A DNA stretch of 64,000 bases from Mycolicibacterium parafortuitum (GTDB lineage: Bacteria; Actinomycetota; Actinomycetes; Mycobacteriales; Mycobacteriaceae). A program made the position numbers and the translations under genes. The stretch lies in assembly GCF_002086815.1 (NCBI RefSeq), contig NZ_MVID01000003.1, positions 124,001 through 188,000 of the forward strand. Reading direction: 5' to 3'. Of the stretch, positions 1 through 10,444 are shown piece by piece (position 1 is the first letter of the stretch; every line of letters starts with the position of its first letter). Under the pieces are notes generated by a model. That model was not told the origin of the DNA. It was given only the letters and a program-made list of their open reading frames with translations, and did not search any database.

Positions 1-2
1 TC

Positions 3-305
3 CCCGCGGGGGTGCTCGGCGGAGCGACGGTGGTGCTCTACGGTCTCGTCGGCATCATCGGGATCCGGATCTGGCTGACCAACCACGTCGACTTCGCCAA
101 GCCGGTCAACCAGATGACCGCGGCCATCCCGCTGATCATCGGCATCGCCGACTTCACCTGGAGTGCGGGCGATCTGACGTTCACCGGGATCGCGCTGGGC
201 TCGATCGCCGCGCTGGCGATCTACCACGGTATGCGGCTGCTGGGCCTGCGGCCGGGTCGAGAAGAGCCGACGGACCGCGATTCAGCACCTGCCGCGCCAC
301 AATGA
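3..305 (+). CDS. NCS2-family nucleobase (uracil/xanthine) permease, 3' end only
   Basis: The frame is open from the left edge and ends at TGA 303-305, so only about 100 C-terminal residues are present. The run GGATVVLYGLVGIIGIRIW followed by VNQMTAAIPLIIGIADFTW is typical of the last membrane helices of NCS2 (nucleobase:cation symporter 2) uracil/xanthine permeases, which import nucleobases across the cytoplasmic membrane. A further hydrophobic helix precedes a short charged tail. Uracil and xanthine cannot be told apart from this fragment. It lies 47 bases upstream of the cupin gene on the same strand. An internal GTG at 12 is not the real start. Confidence 0.8.
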   Translation, partial: PAGVLGGATVVLYGLVGIIGIRIWLTNHVDFAKPVNQMTAAIPLIIGIADFTWSAGDLTFTGIALGSIAALAIYHGMRLLGLRPGREEPTDRDSAPAAPQ

Positions 306-352
306 CGCGCTGGTGAACTTGCTCCGAACACACTCTACGAGAGGATATTTCG

Positions 353-703
353 ATGATGACCCCTGCCGTGCTCACCACTCTGCTGCCCGGCGCCGCCGAG
401 GCCGAACTGGAGGACTGGGGGCCGCTCAAGGAGGCCACCGGCGATGCCATGACGGTGCACGGTCTGGAGTTGTGGGTCGACGGTGCGAAGTCGGCGGGGA
501 TCTGGCAGGTGACCCCGGGTCCGTCGTACTGGTGCCAGGACGAGCACGAGGTCATCTACGTGCTGTCCGGCAGAATGACCGTCACTCCGGACGGCGGTGA
601 GCCGCTGGAGGTGAAAGCCGGTGACATCGCGGTGTTTCCGCTGGGATGGTCCGGCACCTGGGTCATCCACGAGACACTGCGAAAGGTGTATGTCGTCTTC
701 TAG
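353..703 (+). CDS. Cupin domain protein (cupin_3/DUF861-like)
   Basis: A 116-residue protein that is essentially one small beta-barrel cupin. The core motif is visible as QDEHEVIYVLSGRMTVTPDG, then a glycine-rich turn and KAGDIAVFPLGWSGTWVIHE. This layout resembles the cupin_3 group (EutQ- and ureidoglycolate-related), often found beside purine or nucleobase genes, which fits the permease just upstream. The substrate is unknown. Two ATG codons stand in tandem at 353 and 356 and either could start translation; GAGAGGA at 339-345 is a plausible ribosome site. The gene converges with the peptidase gene that ends at 723. Confidence 0.75.
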   Translation: MMTPAVLTTLLPGAAEAELEDWGPLKEATGDAMTVHGLELWVDGAKSAGIWQVTPGPSYWCQDEHEVIYVLSGRMTVTPDGGEPLEVKAGDIAVFPLGWSGTWVIHETLRKVYVVF

Positions 704-722
704 ATCTTCGTCACCCGGGTGG

Positions 723-2189
723 CTAGGGCGTACGCCGGTCCCGCTGGTCCCGCGCCGGAACCCCGTTGACGCCGTCGATCGACTGCGCGTAGGTCCCGAC
801 GGCGTACGCCGCCGCCGACGCCATGATCCCGAGCGCGTCGCGGTCGACGTTATCGATGTTGTCCAGCCGGGTGTGATAGTTCGGGTCGAAGGGTGCGCCG
901 GCCTTTCCGCCCCAGAGCCGTGCCTGCACCTCGGTCTTGCGCTGGGACGATCCTGAGGTCAGACCGCCGACCGGGATGCCCGCGGCCAGGAACGGCGCGT
1001 AGTCGGTGGTGCGCGCCAGCGGGATGTCGGCCGGACGCACCCCGGCGAGGTTCAGGATCCCGGCCAGCGTCCGTTCGATTCCGGCCGAACCCTCGGGCAC
1101 CGCACGGACATTCGGCTCGGCCTGGGCCGACTGGTCGCCGTCGTCGGTGAAGTAGCCCGCGTTCGGTGAACCCAGCATGTCGAAGTTCAGGTACAGCGCG
1201 ATGTCGTCGAGTTGGTCCGGGCTCAGCGAACGCAGATACTTCGTCGAGCCGTCCATCGCGATCTCCTCGGCGCCCCAGAACGCGAACCGCACCGCGTTGG
1301 TGGTGGTCTGCGGCTGCGCGCCGAGCTGCAGGGCGGTCTCGAGTACCGCGGCCACCCCGGAACCGTTGTCGTTGATCCCGGGGCCGGACTGCACGCTGTC
1401 AAGGTGCGCGCCGACCACCACCACGTTGCCGGTGTCGCCGGTCGCGGTCTGCGCGATCACGTTTCGTGACGTGCTCATCACGGGTTTGTTGTCCAGCACC
1501 AGGGTTACCGGCGCCTCGGTCCGCCGCAGCGCGGCATCCGCGCTGGGGTCGATGACGCCCACCGGGACCTTCAGGTCGTTGTAGTAGCCGGCGGTGAACA
1601 GCGTCGGCGGGGCCCCGACGGGTCGTGCCGGGGTGGCCTGGCTGACCACCAGGACGCCGACCGCGCCGCGGTCGACGGCCACCCGTTGCTTCTGCACGAT
1701 CGAGCAGCCGTTGTCGTCGACCACGGCGATCGCGTCGTCGACATCGACGTCGCCGTAGTCGGCGGCCGCGCACCCGGCCGGCTTGCGGGGTCGCAGCGTG
1801 ATCGCCTTGAGCCCACCGGGCGGCGTGGTGATCATCAGCGAGGCCTGCTCGACGCGGAACGTCCGGCCGGCCACCGTCAGCGCCGGCTTCCCCCCACGCG
1901 AACCCGACAGCCGCTCGAACTCGGGTGTCTGGACGTCGAACCCCTTGTCGCGCAGCAGTCCGGCCACATAGTCCACGCTGGCCTGAAAACCCGGGGAGCC
2001 GTCGGCGCGGTTTCCGTCGTTGGCATCGGCGATCTGCTGCAGCTTCTCCAGATGCCCGTAGACGGCGTCGACGGTGACCTTGCCTGCCAGTTCCGGACCC
2101 CACTGTGGCGGGGCGGGCTCCGGGGACGAGCAGGACGCCACCAGGGCGCCCACCGCGGCGAGCGTGACGGCGGTTCGGCGGGCGCTCAC
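723..2189 (-). CDS. Lipoprotein M28-family aminopeptidase, lpqL paralogue
   Basis: About 488 residues starting at GTG 2189, which overlaps the upstream stop codon as GTGA. The signal peptide ends in a lipobox (LVASC, Cys20), so the protein should be a membrane-anchored exported lipoprotein. A PA-like insert spans about residues 110-235. An M28 zinc-peptidase domain follows with GAHLDS (His262), INDNGSG (Asp274), FWGAEE (Glu308-Glu309) and LNFDMLG (Asp337), plus a C-terminal NYHTRLDNID histidine. All expected zinc and catalytic residues are present, so it is probably an active extracytoplasmic aminopeptidase. It is a tandem duplicate of the next gene upstream (2186-3724) and is last in the run. 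Confidence 0.85.
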   Translation of the reverse strand: MSARRTAVTLAAVGALVASCSSPEPAPPQWGPELAGKVTVDAVYGHLEKLQQIADANDGNRADGSPGFQASVDYVAGLLRDKGFDVQTPEFERLSGSRGGKPALTVAGRTFRVEQASLMITTPPGGLKAITLRPRKPAGCAAADYGDVDVDDAIAVVDDNGCSIVQKQRVAVDRGAVGVLVVSQATPARPVGAPPTLFTAGYYNDLKVPVGVIDPSADAALRRTEAPVTLVLDNKPVMSTSRNVIAQTATGDTGNVVVVGAHLDSVQSGPGINDNGSGVAAVLETALQLGAQPQTTTNAVRFAFWGAEEIAMDGSTKYLRSLSPDQLDDIALYLNFDMLGSPNAGYFTDDGDQSAQAEPNVRAVPEGSAGIERTLAGILNLAGVRPADIPLARTTDYAPFLAAGIPVGGLTSGSSQRKTEVQARLWGGKAGAPFDPNYHTRLDNIDNVDRDALGIMASAAAYAVGTYAQSIDGVNGVPARDQRDRRTP

Positions 2190-3724
2190 GACGCGGTCAA
2201 CCGGTGCCGGGTGCGGTCTTCCCGCAGCGGGATTCCGTTGCGGCCCCGTTGGTCCTGCGCATAGAGGCCGGTGACATACGCGACGCCGCTGCCGTGGATC
2301 CCCAGTGCAGTGCGGTCGATGTGGTCGATGGTGTCGGAGGGCTTGTGATAGTTGGGATCGAACGGCTCGTCGGCCTGCCCACCCCACAGATCGGCCTCCT
2401 CGGCCGTCTTCTTCTCCTCGGCGCCGGAGAACAGGCCGCCGGCCGGGATCCCGGCCCTGGTGAACGCGTCGTAATCCGAGCGGCCGTCGAAATAGGTGTC
2501 CCGGCCCGGCTTTCCGGCCTTGTCGAGATAACCCATCAGGGTGCGTTCGATTCCGGCCGAGCCCTCCGGGATCCGCGGCACGGGCAGCCGGGGGTCCGGC
2601 GGTGCGGACTGGTTGCCGTCGTAGATGAAGTAGCCCGGGTTCGGGGAGCCCAGCATGTCGAAGTTCAGGTAGAGCGCGATGTCGCGCAGCGCGTCCTCGT
2701 CGAGCGATCCGACGTAGTTGCCCGACCCGATCAGGCCGTGTTCCTCGGCGCCCCAGAACCCGAACCGGACGGCGTTGCGCACGTCGGGCGAACCACCCAG
2801 CTGCAGTGCGGTTTCCAGCACCGCGGCCACCCCGGAACCGTTGTCGTTGATACCGGGGCCGTCGTCGACGCTGTCGAGGTGGGCGCCGAGCATGACCACG
2901 TCCTCGGTCGAGCCCGTGGTGGTCTGGGCGATCACGCTGCGGGTGTTCTCGACCCGCACGCCGGCGTTCAGGTTGAGCACCGCGCGGGCACCGGGCTGTT
3001 CACGCAACCGGTCCCCGGACGCCTTGCTGACACCGATGACGGGAATCTTGACGTCGGTGCCCCCGCCGAGGGTCCCGCCGGCCAGCTCGCCGCCGTCCTC
3101 GTTGTTGGCCACGATCAGCGCGACGGCACCGAGCTTGGCGGCGACGGCCTGTTTGCCGCCGAACGGGCACGAGCCCCGGTCGACCACCACGATGGCACCG
3201 TCGACCGGCAGCCCGTCGTAGTCGTCCTCGGTGCAGCCCGGCGTGTCCTCCGAGCGGGCGATGACCAGCGGGCCGGACACCCCGTCGGGCCCGGTACCGA
3301 TCGTGAACACCATCGGGCGGGCCTCGAGCTTGGTGCCGGCGACGGTCAGCGACGGCTCGTCGGCCCACGGCAGTTTGACCTCGAACTCCGGGGTCTCGAC
3401 ATCGAACCCGTTGTCCCGCAGCGCGTCAGCGACGTAGTCGACGCTCGCGTCGTAACCGGCGGAGCCGAGTCCGCGGTTTCCGCCGTGCTCGTCGGCGATC
3501 TCCTGGAGTTTCGTCAGGTGGGCGAACATGGCGTCGACGGTGACCTTGCCGGACAACTCGTCGGCGAACGCGGCAGCGGCGGCCGGGTCCGGGTCGGTCT
3601 GCGGCACGGGCTTCGGGTCGCTACCGCCGGCGCACCCGCCGGCGGCCAGCACAGCGCACGCCAGCACCGCGGCGAGTCTTCTCGGGATCACGGCCACCAC
3701 GTTAGCGTGGCGCCGGACGGGCAC
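2186..3724 (-). CDS. lpqL: Lipoprotein aminopeptidase LpqL (M28 family)
   Basis: A 512-residue exported M28 peptidase, matching mycobacterial LpqL along its length. It has a signal peptide with a weak lipobox (LAAGGC), a PA-domain insert around residues 140-250, then GAHLDS, INDNGSG, FWGAEE and LNFDMLG zinc-ligand motifs and a C-terminal NYHKPSDTIDHID segment. The ATG at 3724 overlaps the end of the hydrolase gene by 23 bases. GTG at 3700, directly after that stop (TAA 3704-3702), is an equally reasonable start and gives a shorter N-region. It is followed by its paralogue with a GTGA overlap. LpqL of M. tuberculosis is described as a lipoprotein aminopeptidase; substrates here are unknown. 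Confidence 0.88.
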   Translation of the reverse strand: MPVRRHANVVAVIPRRLAAVLACAVLAAGGCAGGSDPKPVPQTDPDPAAAAAFADELSGKVTVDAMFAHLTKLQEIADEHGGNRGLGSAGYDASVDYVADALRDNGFDVETPEFEVKLPWADEPSLTVAGTKLEARPMVFTIGTGPDGVSGPLVIARSEDTPGCTEDDYDGLPVDGAIVVVDRGSCPFGGKQAVAAKLGAVALIVANNEDGGELAGGTLGGGTDVKIPVIGVSKASGDRLREQPGARAVLNLNAGVRVENTRSVIAQTTTGSTEDVVMLGAHLDSVDDGPGINDNGSGVAAVLETALQLGGSPDVRNAVRFGFWGAEEHGLIGSGNYVGSLDEDALRDIALYLNFDMLGSPNPGYFIYDGNQSAPPDPRLPVPRIPEGSAGIERTLMGYLDKAGKPGRDTYFDGRSDYDAFTRAGIPAGGLFSGAEEKKTAEEADLWGGQADEPFDPNYHKPSDTIDHIDRTALGIHGSGVAYVTGLYAQDQRGRNGIPLREDRTRHRLTAS

Positions 3725-4613
3725 TCAGATAGTCGAGGACGGCACCGGCGGCGACCTGCGGACGTTCGATCTGCAGGAAGTGTCCCGCGTCCGGGACGAA
3801 GACCACCCGGCTGCCGGCAGGAAGGACGGATTCGATCGATTCGGCGTAGGCCGCCTCCATCGCCCCGTCCTGTTCGCCCTGCAGGTGCAGCATCGGCGCC
3901 CGGGGCGGGTCGAACACCCACTTGTGGAGATCGGCGTATCTCGCGAGCGGACGCGAGGGCCGCACCATCGCCCGGTAGTACCCGACCGCGGCCTGGCGGT
4001 GCGCCGGGCTGGGCAGCGCCGCCAGCGCGTCGTCGAGTTCGGCGTCGGTGTCGTATCCGCGCGGGCCCCAGTCCTGCCACAGCCGCGGGATGACGCGCGG
4101 GAGCAGCCGTTCCGGCAGCGCGGGCACCTGAAAGAACAGGATGTACCAGCTGTTGCGCAGCTGACGCGGCAGCAGGCGCAACTGGCGGCTGATCGGCCCG
4201 CGGGTCCTGCTGATCGCGCCGATCGGCGCGACAGCCATCGAAATATGCTCGGCGAACGGCGAATCCGGGTAGGCCGCCAGCCCGCTGACCGCGAACCCGC
4301 CCCAGTCGTGCCCGATCACCACCGCGTCGTCGGGGGCGCCCAGCCCGCGGTGCACGGCCAGCGCGTCGTACATCAGCGCCCCGATGTGGTAGTCGCCGTC
4401 GGGCGCGGGCCCGGTCGGCGCGTACCCGCGGGCGAACGGGGCGACCACCCGCAGGCCCCGCTCGGCGAGCAGCGGCGCGAACTTGCGCCAGCCCCATGCG
4501 CTGTCGGGGAACCCGTGCAGGCACAACACCAACCGACCGTCGGACGGCCCCCAGGACAGCGCGGTGATGTCCAGATGGGGCAGCGTGAAGGTGAGCGTCT
4601 GCGGGTCGGCCAT
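3702..4613 (-). CDS. Alpha/beta-fold hydrolase (epoxide-hydrolase-like)
   Basis: A 303-residue alpha/beta hydrolase starting at ATG 4613. The oxyanion-side motif LCLHGFPDSAWGW, the nucleophile elbow GHDWGG (Asp nucleophile, as in epoxide hydrolases and haloalkane dehalogenases) and a C-terminal GHFLQIERP histidine are visible. An Asp nucleophile favours an epoxide hydrolase or dehalogenase-type mechanism over a serine esterase. The substrate is not inferable. It starts 11 bases after the ABC permease stop and runs into lpqL, so it sits inside the long thi-headed run. Another ATG at 4623 is out of frame and was not used. Confidence 0.8.
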   Translation of the reverse strand: MADPQTLTFTLPHLDITALSWGPSDGRLVLCLHGFPDSAWGWRKFAPLLAERGLRVVAPFARGYAPTGPAPDGDYHIGALMYDALAVHRGLGAPDDAVVIGHDWGGFAVSGLAAYPDSPFAEHISMAVAPIGAISRTRGPISRQLRLLPRQLRNSWYILFFQVPALPERLLPRVIPRLWQDWGPRGYDTDAELDDALAALPSPAHRQAAVGYYRAMVRPSRPLARYADLHKWVFDPPRAPMLHLQGEQDGAMEAAYAESIESVLPAGSRVVFVPDAGHFLQIERPQVAAGAVLDYLSARPAPR

Positions 4614-4624
4614 GGGCAGCCATG

Positions 4625-5380
4625 CTAGGCGTCGCGGCGGTTCACCGTCAGCAGTGCCACGACAAACACCGCACCGACCACGGCGGCGAAGTAGCCGAGC
4701 GAACCGGTGGCGCCCCAGCGCATCGGATAGTCCGGGAACAGCCACTGCACGTCGAGGAACCTGAACATGTTCGCGAACGGCAGGTACGGGCCGATGTCCC
4801 AGCTGCGGCCCGGCAGGTTCCCCAGCAGCGGCTCGAGCAGCAGCGGCCACAGCAGCAGCGCGGTGACCGCACCCGCGGTGTGGCGCACCAGCACCGCGAC
4901 CCCGACGCCGAGCACGGCGGTCAGCGCCGCATAGATCGCGATCGACACCGAGAAGCCCGCCGCGGCGGACACCGTGAGGCCTGCCGCGGCACGCGGTGCG
5001 GCGACCAGCCGGGCGACCAGAACAGCGCCGAACACCATCACCACCGCGACCACCACCGAGAAGACCGCGGCGGCAACCGCTTTGGCACAGACCACGACGG
5101 TTCGGCGCGGGGTGGCCAGGAACGTGGTCGCGATCAGACCGCTGCGGTACTCCCCCGTCACCGTCATCGCCGCGACCACCATCAGCACCGGCACCCCGAA
5201 CACCGCGACCCCCATCGCCGCCCGCTGCACCGGCATCGGCGCGTACCCGGAGGACACGGAGGCCTGCAGCGCCGCAAGCGCCAGGGCCAGGACGGCCGCG
5301 GCGACGGCCGCCCACAGCGGGGACCGCAGGGTGGTCAGCTTGATGCGTTCGGCGTTCAGCGCCGCGCCTGCCGCGCGCAT
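4625..5380 (-). CDS. ABC-2-type transporter permease subunit
   Basis: About 251 residues with six hydrophobic stretches and the ABC-2 permease pattern: a short cytosolic N-terminus (ERIKLTTLRSPLW) leading into helix 1, then GEYRSGLIATTFLATPRR between helices 2 and 3. It is the membrane partner of the ATPase encoded directly upstream. Starts overlap that gene's stop: ATG at 5380 shares one base with TGA 5382-5380, and GTG 5383 would give the common GTGA overlap. The ABC-2 pair resembles export or resistance-type systems with drug or lipid substrates. It is unlike an importer, because no substrate-binding protein gene is adjacent. Confidence 0.82.
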   Translation of the reverse strand: MRAAGAALNAERIKLTTLRSPLWAAVAAAVLALALAALQASVSSGYAPMPVQRAAMGVAVFGVPVLMVVAAMTVTGEYRSGLIATTFLATPRRTVVVCAKAVAAAVFSVVVAVVMVFGAVLVARLVAAPRAAAGLTVSAAAGFSVSIAIYAALTAVLGVGVAVLVRHTAGAVTALLLWPLLLEPLLGNLPGRSWDIGPYLPFANMFRFLDVQWLFPDYPMRWGATGSLGYFAAVVGAVFVVALLTVNRRDA

Positions 5381-6299
5381 CACCGGGTCATCCCGCGGTA
5401 CTCGGTGGTTCCCCGGTAATCGGTGGCAGAGTCCGTCAGCGCGAGATACGCCTGCTCCAGGGTGGCCTGCTGCGGGCTCAGCTCGTGCAGCGGGATCGCG
5501 TGCCGCGCCGCCAGTTCACCGACCGCCTCGATCGCGCCCCCGGACACCAGCAGCGCGTCACCGTCGCGCCCGACGGTCCAGCCGGCCGCGGTGAGCGCGC
5601 CGGCCAGCTCGTCGCGGCGCGGGCTGCGCACCCGGACAGCGGCACCGTGACCGACGAAGTCCGCGACGGTGGTGTCCGCGATCAGCCGGCCCTTGCCGAT
5701 CACCACCAGATGGTCGGCGGTATCGGCCATCTCGGAGAGCAGATGGCTCGACACCAGCACCGTGCGGCCTTCCCCGGCCAGTGTGCGCAGCAACGTGCGC
5801 ACCCAGCGGATGCCTTCGGGGTCGAGGCCGTTGACCGGCTCGTCGAACAGCAGCACCGGCGGATCGCCGATCAGCGCGGCCGCGATGCCGAGGCGTTGGC
5901 TCATGCCGAGTGACAGCGTGCCCGCCCGCGCACCGGCCACCCCGGCCAATCCGACCGTGCCGAGGACCTCGTCGACGCGCTGCGCCGGGATCCGGTTGCT
6001 CGCGGCGACCCAGCGCAGGTGGTTGCGGACCGTCCGGTTCGGGTGGACCGCACGCGCGTCCAGCAGCGCACCGACCGTGCGCAGCGGATCGGTGAGCTGC
6101 CGGTAGGTCTTGCCGTCGATGGTCGCCGCACCCGAGGTGGGCCGGTCCAGGCCGAGGATCAACCGCATCGTGGTGGTCTTGCCCGCACCGTTGGGGCCCA
6201 GGAACCCGGTCACCACGCCGGGTTCGATCGTGCACGTCAACCCGTCGACGGCGGGGGCACCGCGACCGCGGAACACCTTCGTGAGCCCGTCGAGGCGGA

Positions 6300-6303
<4 letters not shown>
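5380..6303 (-). CDS. ABC transporter ATP-binding protein (DrrA-like)
   Basis: A 307-residue ABC ATPase beginning at GTG 6303, which overlaps the stop of the SGNH gene as GTGA. Walker A is GPNGAGKTT (residues 36-44), the signature region is LSLGMSQRLGIAAAL, and Walker B is LLFDEPVNGLDPEG followed by the switch histidine in VLVSSHLLSEM. After about residue 215 there is an extra C-terminal domain of the type seen in DrrA/CcmA-like exporters. It pairs with the permease encoded immediately downstream. Its position after thiG suggests co-transcription with thiamine genes, but nothing in the sequence indicates that thiamine is the substrate. Confidence 0.88.
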
Positions 6304-8021
<1,718 letters not shown>

Positions 8022-8025
<4 letters not shown>

Positions 8026-9026
8026 GTGACGCTCGCTCCTTCCAGCTCGGCGGCGATCGTTTCGGCGGTCCACGGCGCCAGCAGGAAACCCGACCTGCCG
8101 TGCCCGGCGGCGACCAGGGTGCGTTCGTCGAGCCTGCCCACGATCGGCAGGTTGTCCGGTGTCATCGGGCGCAGACCCGCTGCCGCCTCGGCGAATTCGT
8201 ACTCCCCCAGCGCGGGGATCACCGCGCACGCGTCGTCGAGGAGGTCGCGCACACCGCTGACGGTGGGGGTGGTGTCCCGGCCGTGTTCGTACTGGGTGGC
8301 GCCGACGACCACCCCGTCGGCGCGGGGCACGACGTAGACCTGCCTGCCGCGGACCCGGGCCCGGATCACCCGCCGCGGCGGCGCCAGACATCCACGGCGC
8401 CAGCGCAATCGGAGCACCTCTCCCTTGACCGGCCGAACCGGCAGGCCCGGCCACAGCGCCGGCGCGTCGACGCCGTTGGCGATCAGCACCGTGTCGGAGT
8501 CGGCGACCTCGGTCAGGGTCTGCACCGGGTCCGCCCACCGCACGCCGAGCCGTTCGCACGCCGCGGTGAGCGCGGCCACCACCGCGCGGTTGTCGACCGC
8601 CAGCTCGGTCTCGGCGATGAATCCGTGCCGGATCCCCTGCGCGAGAAGGGGTTCGACATCACGGGCGGATACCGTCGGGGTGACCGGATGGCCCTGCGCG
8701 GTCAGCCACGCACCGACCGTCTTGAGATCGGCGGCGTCGGCGTGGTCGACGGCGACCACCAGCGACTGGCGGGCGGTGACCACGTCGGGCGGCAGCTCGC
8801 CGAGGAACCGGTCGTGCCACAGCCGCAATGACTCCAGCCCGATCGCCAGCAGCCGCTCCTCGCCGGGCCAGCCCTCGCTGTGCGGGGCCAGCATCCCGCC
8901 GGCCACCCACGAGGCCCCCGGCTGCAAGGTGCGGTGCACGCGCACAGCCCAGCCGTCGGTGGCGGCGCGGTGGGCCACCGTGAGCCCGATGACGCCGCCG
9001 CCGATGACGGCCAGTGAGCGGGGCAT
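8022..9026 (-). CDS. thiO: Glycine oxidase ThiO
   Basis: A 334-residue FAD-dependent amine oxidase that oxidises glycine to the imine used in thiazole synthesis. The dinucleotide-binding motif VIGGGVIGLTVA stands at the N-terminus, and C-terminal GLRPMTPDNLPIVG and AAGHGRSGFLLAP bind FAD. I chose ATG 9026 because a strong ribosome site AGGGAGG lies at about 9033-9039. The in-frame ATG at 9050 falls inside the riboswitch aptamer. It is the first gene of the thi operon and overlaps thiS by ATGA. Confidence 0.95.
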
Positions 9027-9040
9027 CTCGCGTCCTCCCT

Positions 9041-9118
9041 TCGCCGGCATGACCCGGATCAGGTGTGACGGTAAGGGCCGGCGGGCCCACTCTCAGTCCC
9101 CGTGCCCGGGACTCCCGT
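9041..9118 (-). promoter_or_regulatory. TPP riboswitch (THI element) upstream of thiO
   Basis: Read on the minus strand, the region contains the conserved TPP aptamer blocks in order: GGGAGTCCC, a short P3 loop, GGGGACTGAGAG, a variable P4-P5 stem, then ACCTGATCCGGGTCATGCC and GGCGA. The AGGGAGG ribosome site of thiO begins directly after the 3' block, so ligand binding most likely hides it and blocks translation. It is expected to repress thiO-thiS-thiG and perhaps the whole downstream run when thiamine diphosphate is plentiful. Exact ends are approximate. Confidence 0.93.
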
Positions 9119-9163
9119 GTGGTCGTCCGCCAGCCTACGTCGCCTCCCCGCTACGGTTCGACT

Positions 9164-9829
9164 GTGTCCGAAACCGCGCGGCTGCGAAGTGCCCGCCTCT
9201 ATCTGTGCACCGACGCCCGCCGGGAGCGCGGCGACCTGGCCGAGTTCGTCGACGCCGCGCTCGCCGGTGGCGTCGACATCGTCCAGTTGCGCGACAAAGG
9301 GTCCGCCGGCGAGGAACGGTTCGGCCCCTTGGAGGCGCGCGACGAGCTCGCCGCGCTGGAGATCCTGACCGACGCGGCGCGCAGGCACGGGGCGCAGGTC
9401 GCGGTGAACGACCGCGCCGACGTCGCGGTGGCGGCCGGCTCGGACATCCTGCACCTCGGCCAGGACGACCTGCCGCTGCCGACCGCCCGGGACATCGTCG
9501 GGCGGCGGCTGATCGGGCGCTCGACCCACGATGCCGACCAGGCCCGCGCGGCGGTGGCGGAGGACGTGGACTACTTCTGTGTGGGGCCGTGCTGGCCGAC
9601 CCCGACGAAACCGGGCCGCGCCGCGCCGGGGCTGGATCTGGTGCGCGCCGCCGCGGCACTGGGCACAGACAAACCGTGGTTCGCGATCGGCGGCATCGAC
9701 GCCGCCCGGCTGCCCGAGGTGCTGGAGGCCGGCGCGCGCAGGGTCGTGGTGGTGCGTGCGATCACCGCCGCCGACGACCCCAGGGCGGCGGCCGAAGAGC
9801 TCGTCGGGATCCTCAGTTCTGCCGTTTGA
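9164..9829 (+). CDS. thiE: Thiamine-phosphate synthase ThiE
   Basis: A 221-residue enzyme joining the pyrimidine and thiazole halves of thiamine to give thiamine phosphate. Motifs visible are [37 protein letters not shown] and [10 protein letters not shown], all ThiE signatures around the phosphate and pyrimidine sites. The start is GTG 9164, since upstream in-frame codons run through the antisense of the riboswitch. It is divergent from thiO with 137 bases between the starts, so the two arms of the pathway share a control region, but only thiO carries the riboswitch. Its 3' end overlaps that of mutT3 by 17 bases. Confidence 0.94.
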   Translation: MSETARLRSARLYLCTDARRERGDLAEFVDAALAGGVDIVQLRDKGSAGEERFGPLEARDELAALEILTDAARRHGAQVAVNDRADVAVAAGSDILHLGQDDLPLPTARDIVGRRLIGRSTHDADQARAAVAEDVDYFCVGPCWPTPTKPGRAAPGLDLVRAAAALGTDKPWFAIGGIDAARLPEVLEAGARRVVVVRAITAADDPRAAAEELVGILSSAV

Positions 9830-10304
9830 CCAGCAGCGGTATCGATGCGGTGACCTCACGCAACCGGGTCCAGCTCGCCGCGAACCCGGGATGCAGCGGC
9901 AGCTCCGCGACCTCGTCCTCGGCGACCCAGCGCAACTCGGCGCTCTCCCGGTTGGGAACGGTCTCGAGCTGCTCGTCGACGTCGGCGATCACGGTCGTAT
10001 AGGTCCACCCGGAGTTCTCGGCGGTGACGACCGTGGTCCGGACGGTGAGCCGCTCCGGTGACAGCCCGGCTTCCTCGTGCGCCTCGCGCACGGCCGCTTC
10101 CTCGGGGGTCTCGTGGCTGTCGCGGGCACCGCCGGGAAGTCCCCAGGTGCCGCCCTGATGACTCCACGGGGCCCGGTGCTGCAGCAGGACGGCGGCCGTT
10201 CCGTCGGCGCCGGGCGCGCGCAGCAGCAAGCCGGCCGCGCCGTGTCGTCCCCAGAACGCGGCGCCCGAGTCCGACACCACCCAGCCGTCACCGTCACCGC
10301 GCAC
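9813..10304 (-). CDS. mutT3: Nudix hydrolase MutT3
   Basis: A 163-residue Nudix pyrophosphohydrolase. The Nudix box runs from [20 protein letters not shown] to EEAGL, with all the glutamates that bind Mg2+. The N-terminal [14 protein letters not shown] matches mycobacterial MutT3 and sets the start at GTG 10304. MutT-type proteins hydrolyse damaged nucleoside triphosphates such as 8-oxo-dGTP; the mycobacterial MutT3 substrate range differs from MutT1. It converges with thiE (17-base overlap) and is divergent from glnX. M. tuberculosis also places mutT3 between thiE and the pknG operon. Confidence 0.9.
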   Translation of the reverse strand: MRGDGDGWVVSDSGAAFWGRHGAAGLLLRAPGADGTAAVLLQHRAPWSHQGGTWGLPGGARDSHETPEEAAVREAHEEAGLSPERLTVRTTVVTAENSGWTYTTVIADVDEQLETVPNRESAELRWVAEDEVAELPLHPGFAASWTRLREVTASIPLLVKRQN

Positions 10305-10444
10305 GGCGTCCAGCTTAGGTAACGGTTCGTGAATTCGGAGCACCTGAATCCGCACGCGTCGCAACCAGAGCTCTTAGAATTCTTTTATATAGTTCTTGAA
10401 CCGACCGCCGTAGAGATCGAGACCAGGATGAGGTCCGCGCAGAC

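Noticed and set aside
712..721. CACCCGGGTG palindrome between the cupin and peptidase genes
   Set aside because: Only ten bases and no T tract; expected by chance in such GC-rich sequence, so not called a terminator.
2204..4093. Long plus-strand frame antisense to lpqL and the hydrolase
   Set aside because: It has no family similarity; long antisense frames arise from the strong third-codon GC bias. The minus-strand peptidase and hydrolase motifs are unmistakable.
9027..9050. ATG 9050 as the thiO start
   Set aside because: It lies within the TPP aptamer, and the extra residues precede a strong ribosome site for ATG 9026.
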